Positions 1-13,370 are shown, counted from the stretch's first letter. The stretch: DNA of 64,000 nucleotides from Eutrigla gurnardus (GCA_963514095.1 OY741271.1:12080772-12144771), one strand, 5' to 3'. The notes: generated by a model not told the origin, from the sequence alone. Program-made: numbers and translations.

Positions 1-217
1 AGGTTTATATATTTTTAGTATTTTTATTCCAAGCACAGTATGAGGAAAAAGAATTTCACTGCACAATGTAGAGATATGTTGAGTATGTGAAATAAAAACG
101 GATGTAAGTGTGTAATGTTTATAGTAATAATAAAAAAAACTGTACACGTCAAATAAATCAGAGTTGAAAGTCAGACTACACCTTGTTAGCCGATACCTTG
201 AGCAAGGACTTTGATGC

Positions 218-223
<6 letters not shown>

Positions 224-259
<36 letters not shown>

Positions 260-280
260 CACACACACACACACACACAC
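224..280. repeat. (CA)n microsatellite
   Basis: Nearly uninterrupted AC dinucleotide run with one GG interruption near 257. It produces spurious Cys-Val reading frames on the minus strand. No gene is evident around it. Confidence 0.97.
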
Positions 281-437
281 AATCCTAACAACAAGATAAG
301 AGGAAGCCTGCAGAGGGTTCACTGCCACCACCACAACTTCTGTGTCAGACAAAGCTAAGAAATCTGGAGACACTAAAACAAACAATCCCAGGCTTCCATA
401 TCCTTGAACACAATGACACGATAAGCCTGACTCTCTC

Positions 438-440
<3 letters not shown>

Positions 441-490
<50 letters not shown>
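441..490. repeat. (GT)n microsatellite
   Basis: A pure GT run of about 50 bases. Together with the CA run 160 bases earlier it forms a pair of complementary dinucleotide tracts that could pair in a single strand. Confidence 0.97.
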
Positions 491-492
<2 letters not shown>

Positions 493-540
493 GAATGTGT
501 GTGCAGCAAATGAAAGACTTCAGACTGAGCTACCAATACG

Positions 541-3500
541 TTGCAGTTTGAGACACTGGAGTTAAAGTATTGTAAAATGGGATTAGATCATTCACATGAG
601 CTCAAGGAGGAAGTTTGCTTCCCTTCTACAGGCAGGCTGCAACCTGCACCACTGTGAGGGGGAAATATGTGCATGTCATGTACAGTAGACAACAACACAA
701 AGCAGAAGAGAGTAGTAAAAAAAAAAAAAAAAAAAAAAAAAGAAACTTGCAGACAGATTGTGTAAAATCCGTAAATAGAATAATTCAGTTTGCCTCTAAT
801 AAAGAATATACAGTAAATGTCTCACTTGTTGCATGCAGTTTCACAACAGGATCCTCAGGTTCCCCATAAATGAACCTGCAGTGATAAGTTAACAGCGGGT
901 GAAGTGCACTCGAAGAAGACATGGTGCCTGGCCAAAGAAACAACCTTTGGTCTTATGAGTAATGACGCCAAACAACCAAGTGCAGCAATTCTCTCGTCAT
1001 ATCTACAACAGAACAATCGACTGAAAGAAAGCAACTTTTCAGTGCTGCTCAGTGGAACTGTTCCACCTTTGCACAAATGTGAGGAAAATAATGTTGCATG
1101 TTGTTTGTGACTTTCGTTTCTCATTTTATTGCTTCTTCACATCCACAGTCACCCACATCTTGGAGTGAAGCTTTTGCAGGATCAAACTTTGGCTTTCAGC
1201 AACCCCAAGATCCCGGATCACAACTTGTTGCATTTATCTGTGGGGTATATACCAATGTAGGTGTAGAGGGAAGAGCAATTACAGAAATTGGTTGCTACAG
1301 GGAACACATTTTTTTCCACGTCAAACATGTGCTCCTATTACTCAAAAAAGCTGCAGGTATTTTTATTTTTTTACAGCAGAATTAAATGCTGGTCTGTTGA
1401 AGCTATATGTATAGAAATGAGACACTCCCATTAATTTATCGTGTTCTGGTGTTCACACATCAACCCACGTTCCTGCAAATATTCTTCTCTTTTATTCTCT
1501 TTGTCTATTTCAAAAAGATGACTGTACTGTTCGACATATTAAACAGGATTATTATCTGAGAATCTTATGGAGAAAGTAGCCCTGGTCAAAAACATATGAG
1601 CTGAAATCTACAAAGACACACCAACTAATATAAGAGCCCAAAGTAAACAACTGACTCTTTACCAGTCGAAAATTCAACCATCCACTTGTCTCGATGGAAA
1701 TAGACCACCCAAACACAACTTGTTCAATTAAAGGGATTTCATTTAATTTAATGTGTCAAACAAGGAAAAAACTTCCCTTCAAATAACTTCCTAATCTACT
1801 ACATACATCATCACATAATCACCTGTGGAGCCAAAGGGAAATCTCATAATACTGCCTGGATATTTCCCTCGTTTCTGCAGGCATCTGACAGTAAAACAAA
1901 GATTACCATCAAAGACAAGTCTCCATTCCAGAGAGAGGTAAACCTTCAGGGTGAGATTCAATGCAGATTTTCACTGCGTTTGACCCAAACTTCAAAATAA
2001 AGCACACCTAATACCATCAGAAAGTCTGTATGTGCATTCCTATTCACACACAACATAGGTGTTTGCCCTCTTATGCAACCCAACAACAACACTGTATCAG
2101 ATCTACTATGAGATCAGCTACATCGTTCAGGTGTTTATACTGTTTATAACACATTAACTAAAAACACACAGGGACACACCCGAGAGACCGACAAAAAGCT
2201 CATGCGAGGGCATGACCAGACAGTAGCCAGTGAGCAGCCTTTAAGGTGATTAAATGCAGCCCAGACACACATCAAGGACACAATCACCACATTCATGTTT
2301 GTACTAGAAAGCCAGAGAGGCAGTAGGTGAGAGGTGGAGGTGAACAGAGTTTGTGGGGAGGCATGAAGTCTCCTGTGGAAAGGTCAGTAAAGTGCACATT
2401 AGCCAGGCAGAGCATTAGCTGAGGCCACACTCCAGGAGAGATCATTTCAGAAAATGAAAGTGGAACAATGGTACTTTAATGTTCGTTTTCTTATTTACAA
2501 AGGAAGGTACTTATAGGAACCTGAAAAATTACTAAATGTATCTTTACAGTTCCAAAGCTTCTTTTATAACACACCCAACACATCACACTCCCAAATACCA
2601 GCACTTTGATGCTCTAGGTACCCTCTAGCCTCAGTTTTTGACGAGTCAGGGACAGCTATGGATGTATAGAACAGGATACAAAGTTGGAGGTGGACCCCGT
2701 TGATTCCTATGACAGTTGATCGGTGACACATGAAGAAAAAAAGTTTGACTTCCACATACAAAATGACCCAGATCTCCCAACCATCCCCCACAGAGCAAGC
2801 GCACTAACATTTCCTTTAAATCAGCCTCTTGGTCTCAGGCTCATTCACAGGAATTGAGGGATGATAATAACACTGGATCCTGCTATTAGTGCATTTTACT
2901 ATTTTAAGGACCTAATGATTTAAATCAATTGTTCCTATTGGGAAGTTCATTCAGTCACAGAAGCCTCTTTTCCCAGACAATGGGGAAAAGTCGTTTTGGG
3001 CCTAATGATGCCACGTGATTTCATTGTTTGGCCACTATGTCAAATTTATTTTCAAAGCCTGGTGCTCTTCCAAGGGGCTTGGGAACGAAGTCAGTTTCCG
3101 TTTAAGTAACCAAAGAAAGGTAAAAGGAGTTAACGTGACTTGGTTTCACATTGGACATGAACACCTAAGTGAGACGTTTTAAGATGATGATGGTGTCACT
3201 GTGTAGTCAGCAATCAGTGCTTGGAGATGTTTCCTGCTGATATTAAAGATAGGCGGGATATTTGGCAGATGTTTTCAGTAACACACATGAGGAAATTGCA
3301 TTTCCTGTTATTAATGACACAATCTGTGGTGGGCTTTGCCCTTTCCAGTGTAAATCCCCCCAATGTGTGTGCGTGTATGTTTGTTTGGAGGAGATGGAAG
3401 ACACACCTACAGAGGGAGAGATTTACATCCTGCCAGTTAATTGACTATGATTGCAACTCAAGACATTAGCCAACAGACATTAAAACGTGGGAGGAATGCA

Positions 3501-3870
3501 TGATTCACGGTGTTTTTCAGATTATATATTTATATATCCTAATAATGAAAATAATATTTACAGACATGTTTAGTCCACGTTAAATTAGCTTGGCTATTCC
3601 CCAGAAACATTCCTTTGTGCTGGGGAAAAAAGGAGCAGAAGAGACAGACATGAAAAAGAAGTGTAGCGGTAATCGGGCCATCTTGTCAGTTTGCAGGGGA
3701 CATGATTATGAGTGTCTCAGCATGCAGAGGCCCTGACAGAGGCTCAGATATCAAAGACAGCACAAGGCGGCTGATGGCAGAGGGAAGTCTTTGGGGAGGC
3801 ATGCTGATGTATAGACTATACACTGAAGCACGCACTCACACCTGATCTCCATTTGTCCACCTACCCAACC
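541..3870. other. Gene-free stretch
   Basis: No exon with recognisable protein similarity or convincing splice signals was seen on either strand. A poly-A tract lies at about 717-741. The remaining reading frames are short and look random. Some of the region may be distal regulatory or intronic sequence of a gene outside the window, but nothing in it shows this. Confidence 0.5.
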
Positions 3871-3879
3871 CAAATTTCA

Positions 3880-4250
3880 CTTGATTTTTTATCTCACTAA
3901 ACATTGTAAACGTGAGTTTATGGTGTCAATCGCTAGCTTTAATACATGTTCATGTAGTAAATTATGGTCAATACAGAGTCAAATATAGCATAAAGCAGGG
4001 TATGCTTTAGGGTGATACCACGGCGTTGCTACGCGTGGCTAACGCGGCATGGCTACTTATGTATTTGGCTACTAACATTACTTTAACACTTAGCTATAAG
4101 GTTTAACTTGAATTATGGAAACTAACTTTGTAAACAGCTTCATACTAGAAAAAAGATGTAGCCAGATCTCTGCTACTTGTGTTCGTCAGATGAAAAAAGC
4201 CAAGATGGCAAAGACCAAAATGCGGAACTCGAGGCTTCAAATTAGTGCAG
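3880..4250 (+). repeat. Dispersed fish repeat, copy 1
   Basis: This stretch resembles 13,540-13,900 in the same order: an AAACATTG element followed by GAGTTTATGG, then a 'cataaagcag' block, a GGCTAC-rich block and an 'aacagcttca' block. Part of the family recurs in reverse near 51,720-51,800, and its 3' part near 54,275-54,370. The copies are divergent, so the family is old. No reading frame is conserved between copies. Its transposon class is not recognised. Confidence 0.6.
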
Positions 4251-4429
4251 GAATGTGCCCTCAAGTCAACCCTCACACATCTTGAAAATAATAACAGCTA
4301 AATCAGTTGATTTCAGCTCAATATTCAACACATTCTCTTCCGTCAAACTAGTTGGTAAACTGAGTTCCTCACTCTAGTTACAACTGGTTATTAGACTTCC
4401 TTACAAACAGACCCCAGGCAGTAAGGATT

Positions 4430-5370
4430 GGCAGCCATACCTCCTCAACTCTAGTGTTGAACACCGGAGCCCCCCAGGGCTGGGTGCTCAGCCCCCTCCT
4501 GTTCTTTCTGTACACCAAAAACTTCTATCCTTGACATGAAGATACATTTTTTATGAAGTTTGCAGATGACACTATCATCGCTGGCCTAATTATCAACAAT
4601 GATCAAACTTCATATAGAGAGGAAATCAACACTCTGGCAGAGTAGTGCTCAGAAAACAACCTATTGATCAACATCAGTACAACTTAGAATCTGATTGCTA
4701 ATTTTTAGAAAAAAGGAAGCAAAGACATACCTGTCTGCATCAATAATGAAATTGAGGTGGAACAGGTGAACAGTTCCTGGGAATCAGCATCACAAACAAT
4801 CTGACATAGTCATCACATCTCTATCCTGGTGAAAAAGCTCAAAACCAGCTGTATTTCTTTCTTTTTATATAGCCCGTCTTATTGGTTTTGTAGTTAAGAA
4901 TACAAACAAGAACAATTCAGGTTGAATTGGTGGTATTAAGTATCTGGATCAATAAAACGGTTAGGATCAAATTTACTTGCACTATGGCCCTGGACCATGA
5001 TACCCAAGTATTTTGAACTCTGTTAATTAAGTCTGGTATTGAAGGATGACTAAAATAACTGAACAAGTGCCCCTTCCCTGGTTTGGAAGTTAGGAGTATT
5101 ACTCTTCTGACTTGGAGGTGTCAAAATTAAGCTTAGTTGGAAGGTGATATATAATATTAATGAGGGGATGAACAGCTATATTCATTAAGGAAACTTAAGA
5201 AAGTAACATTTCTGTTCCAAGTTTTTGTTAACTTTTACAGAGGAGCAATAAAAAGCATCCTGACTGGAAGCATTACAAATTATTACGGAGCATGGCCCAG
5301 GACGGGAGGGCTGTACAGCTGGAGATTTAAACTGCCCAGAACTTCATTGGTATCTACTTTCAGTGATATT
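4430..5370 (+). mobile_element. Decayed non-LTR retrotransposon (reverse transcriptase fragment)
   Basis: At about 4,445-4,520 the plus strand translates, with gaps, to the fish LINE reverse transcriptase signature around APQGxVLSPLLF. It is followed at about 4,555-4,590 by a degenerate FADDT motif, and then by WC-x-x-NNL-like sequence. Near 5,245-5,350 there is a degraded tail like the C-terminal segment of the same LINE class (S-x-L-T-x-SIT, then a TAQNFIG-like stretch). Frameshifts and stops occur throughout, so the copy is dead. The clade (Rex or CR1 type) is a guess. Confidence 0.65.
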
Positions 5371-6370
5371 GGTGACAAAATCCGCCAGTAAATACCCAAC
5401 TTGTGAATTTTTTAAGCTTTTATGTAAAAGCTTCAAAAATTGACAGTGAAGTGACATTATCTGAATGTGGTGTAGCTTGTTTCTGGCCTAATGTTACCTT
5501 TTTACTTCTGTATTTACATTTAAATATTATAAACGTGGTATTGCCTTCAGCTAACTTATATTTATATATATTTAATCCCTGCAGCACTCCGTGGTATAAT
5601 GCTAAAATGTTCTGTTTCACTGGGGAATACGTGACAGTACAGACACTAAAGACACAATTTCAGTGGGACATTAAACCAATTCTTGGTTCTGCCATCACAA
5701 ACAAAACGTACCTCTATCGTGTCAACAGTCCATTCAAGAGGACCATACCAGTGGTTTTGCTTACACCTTACATTACCAACAACCATGTCTTTTTTTTTTA
5801 TACCACTACCTTCGAAGGGGCCATTGATTTCAGTCCATTTCAGCACACTAAACTTGCTAAACATTCCTAATTCATCATGACAAGTCACATGCCTTCAGTG
5901 GTTTCAATTGGGAGGAGCACTGTTTTAGAGACACGGTTTTATAAAATGCTATTTAATGTGATCTGGTTACAAACAGCATTGCGGCAGTTGTGGCATACCA
6001 TATATTTTTTTTATTAATACATTTTTACTTTTAACATTTTTATTTAATAAGACAACACATTTTAAGTTCCATTCCATTACCTTTTCTTACATTTAAGATT
6101 TTTGCCGTAGTATCATTTCAGTATCAGTATCAAGATATTTAGACAGAGTTGGCCTAACTCACTGCTGAAATAATCCTAGAGGAAACACAGAAAAGTAATA
6201 CTTTTTCAGTGGCTCAGTCAGTCTCTCTCTCTCTAGCGGCAATGTCCCTGCCTGCACTTTACGTAATAGCCTACGTACAAGCGCATGTCGCACTGTTGAT
6301 GAAACACGCAAAACATTTCACTTAACAATCCAGTTACCGGCCTGTTTTTAAAAATCTATAGCTGACTACT
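5371..6370. other. No gene seen; AT-rich intergenic DNA
   Basis: Contains one 155-codon open frame (5,403-5,870) with no recognisable domain and low-complexity composition, judged to be chance. A short CT run lies near 6,221-6,234. Nothing else stands out. Confidence 0.45.
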
Positions 6371-6371
6371 T

Positions 6372-7049
6372 TAAAGGCAGGAACACACCGGCCCAACCGT
6401 TGGACGTCTGAAGCGTTTGGAGAGGCTCGGACGAGGTCGGGAACACATATGTTTGGTGTGTACAGTTGCGTCGGAAGCTTTCGGAGCCGCGCGGATGTTG
6501 TCTGATCAGACTGAGCATACGAAGTCTGAGGAGGTGGGCTGTTGGCCATTGGATACTCTGATTGGCGGTGTGCTAGCGAATCAGAGTATCCAATGGCGGT
6601 GTGTGGGCGGGGCGGAAGTGACGATGGTAAACAACAAACCACATAAACAGAGATGGCGCAGAGTACAGATTTTACTTCGTCGTTGCATCGCACTTTTGGT
6701 TATTTCTGCACATTTATCGAAGCAATGGCTACGTGGAGCGAAGAGACGGAAGAGCAGCTGATTGTACTGGTGGAGGAGAGACCATTGTTTTTATCTGCAC
6801 TCCGTTCCGTCATTTCCTGTTTTCCTGTTTTGGAGTACTGGCACGAGACTAGCGCCACCCGCTGTTAAGGAGGCTTATTGCATCTCGCGCAAGCGCAGAA
6901 CGTACATGCTGCTGTGTTGTCGGAAGCACGTCGAAGCGGTGTGTACAACGCAACTTTTCTGCCGAACGGGTCAGACGAGAGGCAACAGAGTGGGCGGAGA
7001 GTGGTCGGATAAGGCAGTTGGACGTCTGGGTGGTGTGTGGGGGCCTTAA
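6372..7049. mobile_element. DNA transposon fragment with imperfect terminal inverted repeats
   Basis: The left end (from TAAAGGCAGGAACACACC) and the reverse complement of the right end (TAAGGCCCCCACACACC) resemble each other. Both are followed by a related GACGTC-type block (ttggacgtctg on the left, agttggacgtctg near the right end). The body is GC- and CpG-rich compared with its flanks and has no transposase, so this is probably a non-autonomous element (MITE). The target duplication is TAA/TTA-like but cannot be set exactly. A perfect 19-base hairpin lies inside. Confidence 0.6.
6545..6597. repeat. Perfect 19-bp inverted repeat (hairpin)
   Basis: The arms at 6,545-6,563 and 6,579-6,597 are exact reverse complements (GCCATTGGATACTCTGATT), separated by 15 bases. 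It lies inside the CpG-rich DNA element. It could fold as a cruciform or as a hairpin in RNA. Confidence 0.9.
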
Positions 7050-8098
7050 GAAAAAAATAGATTTTTCAGCATGCAAGATTGATTGTATGTCGATAAATAC
7101 CATGCCGTAACAAAAAAGAAGGGTGCGACCAAATCATGTGTTAATTTGCAAGTAGTTGAAAAGTTAGTCTGGTCTGGAGCCCTGCTGGTGGTGGTGACAA
7201 GCCACCCTGATGTCAGTGCTCTCTTACAGGTCAATTCATAAAGAGGAAAAGCAGCCACCTATAAGTGCCCCTCTCTCATGGCCAGTTTAACCAGCCTGAG
7301 TGACTCGTGGATCCTCTTAACCCTTCAGGTTAGAGTTGGTCTCAGCAGCAGGGTGAGAGGCCAGATCCTTGAGCTGATTAAAGCTAGACTAAGCCTACAA
7401 GAGCCATGGGAACATGTATACCTCCAAACATACACATGTCTAAATACCGTGACATGTAAAAAATAAATAAATGGAAAGATGACATTATTGAATTCAAGGG
7501 TAAATAATGAGAAATCTTAAACTGGAATAGTTCAAAAATCAAACACAAAGCTCTTCACTTTTCTAGATATGCACCTCACAAAAAAGACCCTAAAGATGTT
7601 GAGGATACAATGAACTACCTTCTCAAATATATTGTCTGCTCTTCCCCTGCAGCAAAAAATAAATAAATAAATAAAAAATAAAAAATTGAATATCAAACCA
7701 AACGATTTCAAATGGTGAATCTGAGCTCTGCACTCCATTAATCTGTGCTGCTGGTTAATCTGGTAGGAATGTGTGCAACAGTGTCAGAAATCTGCCTCCC
7801 AGCCATAACAGACCCACCGGTGTCAGAGAAACAGAAGGTCAACACACAAACACATTTATCAAGTATCCCACCTTCACCTCTAGATCTTTATTTGATTGTC
7901 TTACTCTTTTCTTTGATTTGGTCTTACTGTGTCTAAAATATGTTTAAACATCTGAAATAATTGTTTCTGTCAGATATGATTTTCAACAAAACTAGTTAAC
8001 TTAACTGGAGTTCAAAAGCTTCTTCTTCAAAAAAAATTTTCATTTAAAAAGTTTAACTACTGTGATGTCACAATTCCTCATATGTTACTGCAAATTAT

Positions 8099-8100
<2 letters not shown>
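7050..8100. other. No gene seen
   Basis: AT-rich sequence with short random frames. A short A/T tract with AAATAAAT repeats lies near 7,657-7,685. No splice-bounded coding block was recognised. Confidence 0.45.

Positions 8101-8101
<1 letters not shown>

Positions 8102-8140
<39 letters not shown>
8102..8140. repeat. (AAT)n microsatellite
   Basis: About 13 perfect AAT/ATA units. The following 'acttatatagtgct' resembles the ends of fish retrotransposons that finish in simple repeats, but this cannot be shown. Confidence 0.95.
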
Positions 8141-8141
<1 letters not shown>

Positions 8142-8734
8142 TGATAAGACTTATATAGTGCTTATAATACTCAAAGATGCTTCACATGAGATGCAGGACA
8201 AATACAGAAATACAACTATAACATGTAGGCTACTAGGCTACTACAACAATTTGACAGTTCAGGTGTCAAATTGTATTCTGGTTAATGATTGGCTCCCAAA
8301 GAAGTTATGATGGCACAAAATGATGCTCAATACAAGGAAACTTTCTTTCTACCGTCAGCAAATGAATGCAATATACAGATATGTGCTATATATATAGTAT
8401 ATATAGAGTATATATAAAACTATCTCCCTTAATATGTATTTGTTTTGCTGTACTCACTAACAAGTTGTCGACTAACCCTGACAGCTAGCTAACAGCTCAA
8501 AAGATAAATCAGCGTGCGTTTCTACGTCTCGAGGAGAAAGTAACAGTGGTACCAATGGGAACCGGATACGGTCATAAGGTTCATGTGATTCTGGCTTCAG
8601 AAAAACCCACGGAAGATCGTGGTAACATAACGTTACCGTACAACTACCGGGTTTCACCGAGGTGTCGACAGAATCGTTAGCAAAAAGACGTTAGGAGAAG
8701 ATGGAGCGCTCACCTGCTCGGTGGTTGTATCAGA

Positions 8735-8736
<2 letters not shown>

Positions 8737-8817
<81 letters not shown>

Positions 8818-8818
8818 A
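8737..8818. repeat. (CT)n then (CA)n microsatellite
   Basis: About 34 CT units pass directly into a short CA run. It sits immediately upstream of the CpG-rich patch at 8,860-9,080. Such GA/CT tracts are common beside vertebrate promoters but are also common at random. Confidence 0.95.
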
Positions 8819-8854
8819 ACACACTCAAACTTTCTCACTCTCTCTCTCACACGC

Positions 8855-9085
8855 GCAAAGCCGTCCCACAGCGGCTTCTCCGCGTGTCTGAGGTCGGTGT
8901 CCGGTCTTCCGCCGTAGAGAGAGTGGCCTCAGGCGGGCGCGAGGAGGAGGTGGAGCCCCAAATGTCACCGGCAGCGTACACGAGGCGACTACCGCGAGCG
9001 GGAGCAGGTAGGTCCCATCCACACCGCCGGACCCCACCCAGTCCTGTCAGGCCAAGCCCACCGCTCCAGTTAAACATTACTCACC
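8855..9085 (+). promoter_or_regulatory. CpG-rich patch, possible promoter or first exon
   Basis: GC content and CpG density rise sharply here compared with the AT-rich surroundings. A short plus-strand frame begins with an ATG at 8,962 (MSPAAYTRRLPRAGA) and runs into a good donor (GCAG|GTAGGT) at 9,006. That would fit a first coding or leader exon. No downstream exon belonging to it was recognised, and the protein start matches nothing I know. It could equally be a CpG-rich transposon remnant. Confidence 0.3.
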
Positions 9086-9794
9086 GATTCATAAATCCTG
9101 AAAAGGTTGAACTATTCCGCCTGTCTGCTCTCTAAACGGTGCTTCCTGTCGCTTCAAGGCAAGAAAGCAAAACATTTTGCATCAACACTTTCATACAGGA
9201 TGAAATGCATGCATTCAATTTGATTGAAACACAGACTGTATTCTATAGAAAAAAAGAGAAAAAGAGAAACTTTCTCAAATAATGAGAAACTCAAAATATT
9301 CACTTAGACATGACTAGGCCAGTTAGATCACAGATGTGACTCAAACCTCATTTTTGTTTGACAGCTGAACATTCTGGCTTGGTGAAACATAGTTCAAATA
9401 AATTAAATCCAGTTATTTTAACCAATAGGATGTTCAGACAAATCACAATAGTACTTTGTTGGTCCTCCTCTGGCTTTTATGATGGCCTGACTCCTTCAAG
9501 GTGTGGACTGCACTAATGAAAAACAATATTCTCTATCAAGCTGGTTACAACTTTCTCTAACAGCCATTGACAGATCAACTTTGCAGGATGGAGCCTTGTC
9601 ATAAACGATTTTTGTCACTGACTGTTTTGTCTGCACTGACAACAAACAGGGTATAGTATGCAACTCATCTAGATCACATTACGATGTCTGCCAGGAGCTA
9701 GAAAGGTTGATTTTATTAATAACATTTAATACAATAATTAAAATGTAAACTCAAATCAGTATGCATATAATATATATATATTTTTTTTTTCCTG

Positions 9795-10424
9795 TCTGGC
9801 ACGGTCCTCACCATATGCAATGAGACTAAATATTTAGGACATTACATAACAGATGATCTTTCTGATGACCGTGACATTTATAGACAGTATCGCATGATGT
9901 ATGCACAAGCAAATATGCTTATAAGAAAATTTGGCATATGTTCATCCTATGTGAAAGTAGCACTTTTTAAAGCTTTTTGTACCCCGATGTACATGTCCAT
10001 CTGTGGAGGAGATACAAGAGTAAAAGCATTCATAAACTCCATGTGGCATATAATGATGGAATGAGGCTGCTACTCAAAGTGCCCAGATGGAGTAGTGCTA
10101 GCCATCTCTTCGTGCAAGTTGATGTTCCCTCATGTCCTGCTGTACTCAGGAATCTTATGCACAGATGTATGTGTAGGTTATGTCGAGCAATAGCATAATT
10201 GAAGCTTTAGTGAATCCTGCGGTGAGTGCAGTCAGATTTACCTCTACACTGTGGAACCATTGGCGTTGCAGTCTTTATGTGAATATCTGAACTTTTTATG
10301 GACTGTCTATGACTTTTTAGATATGTATTACTACCTATTATATTTATATAATGTCTGTATGTCTTTTTTATGTATCTTCTATGGACCGCCCCTGTGTCTG
10401 GAATAAAGATTGATTGATTGATTG
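9795..10424 (+). mobile_element. LINE 3' fragment ending in (ATTG)n
   Basis: The plus strand translates, with frame changes, to a LINE reverse transcriptase C-terminal region: YLGHYITDD near 9,821, then a R-x-x-YAQANMLIRKF segment and a HKLHVAYNDGMRLLLKVPR segment near 10,035-10,090. The 3' UTR ends in 'ggaataaag' followed by repeated ATTG, the usual way such LINEs terminate. It is 5'-truncated and shifted in frame, so it is not active. The 73-residue frame at 9,977-10,198 is part of it, not a gene. Confidence 0.75.
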
Positions 10425-10429
10425 AATAG

Positions 10430-13370
10430 GAATTGGGCTTGTTGTCACCCTTGGAAATAATGAGTTTGGGAATTTTCCAGTAAACTATTTGATTGGATTC
10501 TTCTTAACATAACATCACAATTTAGGTTTCAGAGTATAACTACATTGAATTCTCCTGGTGATATATGAGGAAAGTTTTACATCATCTGTCAGAAATTGCT
10601 CAAGACCCAACAGAGAAGAACGAGGGCGTTGTTGCAGAAGTGTAGCACCCACCCTCAGGTTAACACTGTACTCTGTCAGCACCTTTGTCAATGTTTTGCA
10701 CCGTTAGCTGTCAACATGTGAGAGCTGCTGAGATGCAGTCTTGAAAATGGTTGCAGATGTATCTTAATGTCATTTTTCTTTTTCTAGAATTTTTTTCTGC
10801 CATACTATACTGCTGTTATTGCTCCCATGTAATGTATTGTTTCTGTATATGGATTGATGTAATTTCCGATGTCTTTTGATTCCTTCTCATGAGAAAGTGT
10901 CAGTGTACGGAATATATTGTAAAATAGCATGCAGCCCTGTATTGGCATGGGGGGATGATATTGGGAGAACTCGTTACTGACAGGAATTGTACCATGGGTA
11001 TTATCAAGAGCTGATGACAATCTACGTCGCTGAGCTTATTATGTGGTGCCAGACGAGTCAACTGATACATATCGTGTGTCCTCAACCAGCAGCCGCCTCG
11101 TGTGTAGAGTCTCCTTTGCAAGAGTTTCATGTGTGTTTATTTGTGTAAAGGACTGCATGTGAGCAGAATAGTGCACTGTTGGTAAAATAGACGTTTCACA
11201 GAGAAGGACTTGAAGAAGGTTGAGGGAGGAAGAGAGACAGAGCTGTAAAGTTCACTATCAGGAGTCATTGCAGGTTGTGCAAGTTGAAGCCCAGGAATGG
11301 CTGGAATCCATAATTATCAACATTTCTGTGCAGCAGTATCCTCCTGCAACATAAAAACACAAAATAAACAGAAAGTCCAAACCTGCAGCAGGTTTTATTC
11401 AAATAAAGGCAGATTGTACAGTACTGTATAAGCATGATCACCAAAAACACAGCAGTGGTTCAGCGAAAGAAAGAAACCAAAATAGTGTCGCTAGACTCTG
11501 AAAAACAAATGGTTGAAACAGAAGTGAAGAAGCTGTCACAGAACAGCAGAGAATTTTAGGAGGATTCTGGTTGTAAGCGGGGGCTGTAATTTGTTCAGAG
11601 CTATACTCTTTGGACAGGTAAACATCTGGAGGAGGTGTTGTACTTGATTGCTACACACACTCTGAAAGCGAAAATGAACAGTTGAGAAATCAGGGTTACC
11701 CTCTCTTTTTCATTCTACACTGCTTTCATGTAAACCTCACTTATCGCAAAAGAAATGCAGATCGATTGATTTCTGGATGTCATATCATTGGTTGAAATTG
11801 GTTGTTAGCTTACGTAAGCTCACATTAAATACTGTTTTACAGGAAGAAGAGATGATTTGACTTTGATATAAAAATATGGAGGAACTGAGATGCACAAAAA
11901 AAATTCACATTTGATATCAAAATATAACCAGGGGTGATCTAGGGTTACCGACTCTGTCTGTTATAGTATTTCATGCAAATCCAAACGTTGATTTGAGGTG
12001 CTGTCAACATGCTTGAAGAGATGTACCTCAGTATTACACCTCAGGTATTACCTCAGCCTGTACAGCCCCTTTATTCACTGACCACAAGTGTGCATTATTC
12101 ATGCATGCTAATCAAGGTCAGCCTTCTAGTAGGAAGACAGCTCCATTGTTGTTTCCCCATTTGTTGCCATTAAATCATGTTATTATTCAGTCTTGTGAAG
12201 GACTCACTATGGGTGGAACATGGTCTCAAAAGTAATCCAAGGGGCACTGTATATTTTGTGCAACATTAAAATGTATTTTTTTGACATGGCAATATGTGTG
12301 AAATGATGGTTATAAAAATAAATAGATAAAATTGAAATCGAATGGTTGCGACCAGTTTCTATCTCATGTTAATTGCACAATATCTCTTGTAACATGCCAA
12401 ATATATTATTAATGGCAGGGACAGTTCTGAGACATACATAAAGACATATTGGGCCACATAACTATATTTGGGCAAAGAATGAGCTCTTGTTAGTCATTCA
12501 TAATACCGCCTCATAAACGAGTCTGTACTCAAAAGAACCTGTCTCTTTGTACAGATGATGCCACCTCGAAATTGCAAACCCATTCATGGTTTTCAGTTTT
12601 TGTGAAAAAATTCTGTAAGCCCAGAGAGTAGTCATGTCGTTCAAACATCGGGGGGCGCTGTAACTACCTTACGCCACAGCTAGTGCTGTTTATTACATCT
12701 TTTCCCTTTTTTTTCTTTGGGTGGTCATGGAGTGAGGTTGAAAGCCTGTTCCAGCACAACCAATTCCATATGTGCTAGAATAGTCACATTCAATCTGAAC
12801 ACCAAAGGAAGCATACAGGACCATGCACAAAAAGCTTCTGCTTGATGGAACAATTAAATCTTGATGCTGCGGCTGTCTGACGTATCAGCCCACTTCTTTA
12901 CTTAGACACAAAGTTAGACAATTGCACCACCTGCTGAGTTCTATGAGTATTTGCTTTATTTATTTTTGCTTTAATTATTTCTTTAATTATCCACAATCAC
13001 TCTCTGATCGACATACAGCTAATTTAAAGGGAATACTCGACTCAATCCATTCTCACATTGTATTTTGCAGACTGGAATCACAGTGTGATTCTATCAGTCT
13101 ATTAGAGAAGAATATTTTCCTTGCGATTAACATGTGCTTCACACTTTTAGGCAACATTCTTTCTGTCCACTTGTTGACCTGCAAGTGTATAATCACACAT
13201 GCACTTTTCATTCCTGCCCAGCCCCCATTTCACACCCCTCCTCTAGGGTTCAATTGTTGGGGAATTTGCAACAAGATCATGCGAGTAAAAAGAGAAGACA
13301 CTATTTAGGGGACTGGTGACGCCATGCAGTGTCATGACCGGTTAGACATGGGCCACTGCAGCTCCAAGCC
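10430..13370. other. Gene-free stretch
   Basis: No recognisable coding exon, RNA gene or intact transposon was seen. The sequence is AT-rich with many short frames. It may be unique intergenic DNA, or hold repeats too old to recognise by eye. Confidence 0.45.

Noticed and set aside
176..536. Open frames of repeated Cys-Val and Thr-His on the minus strand
   Set aside because: They are direct translations of CA/GT microsatellites and carry no domain.
5403..5870. 155-codon open frame on the plus strand
   Set aside because: No recognisable motif, AT-rich random-like composition, no splice or promoter context.
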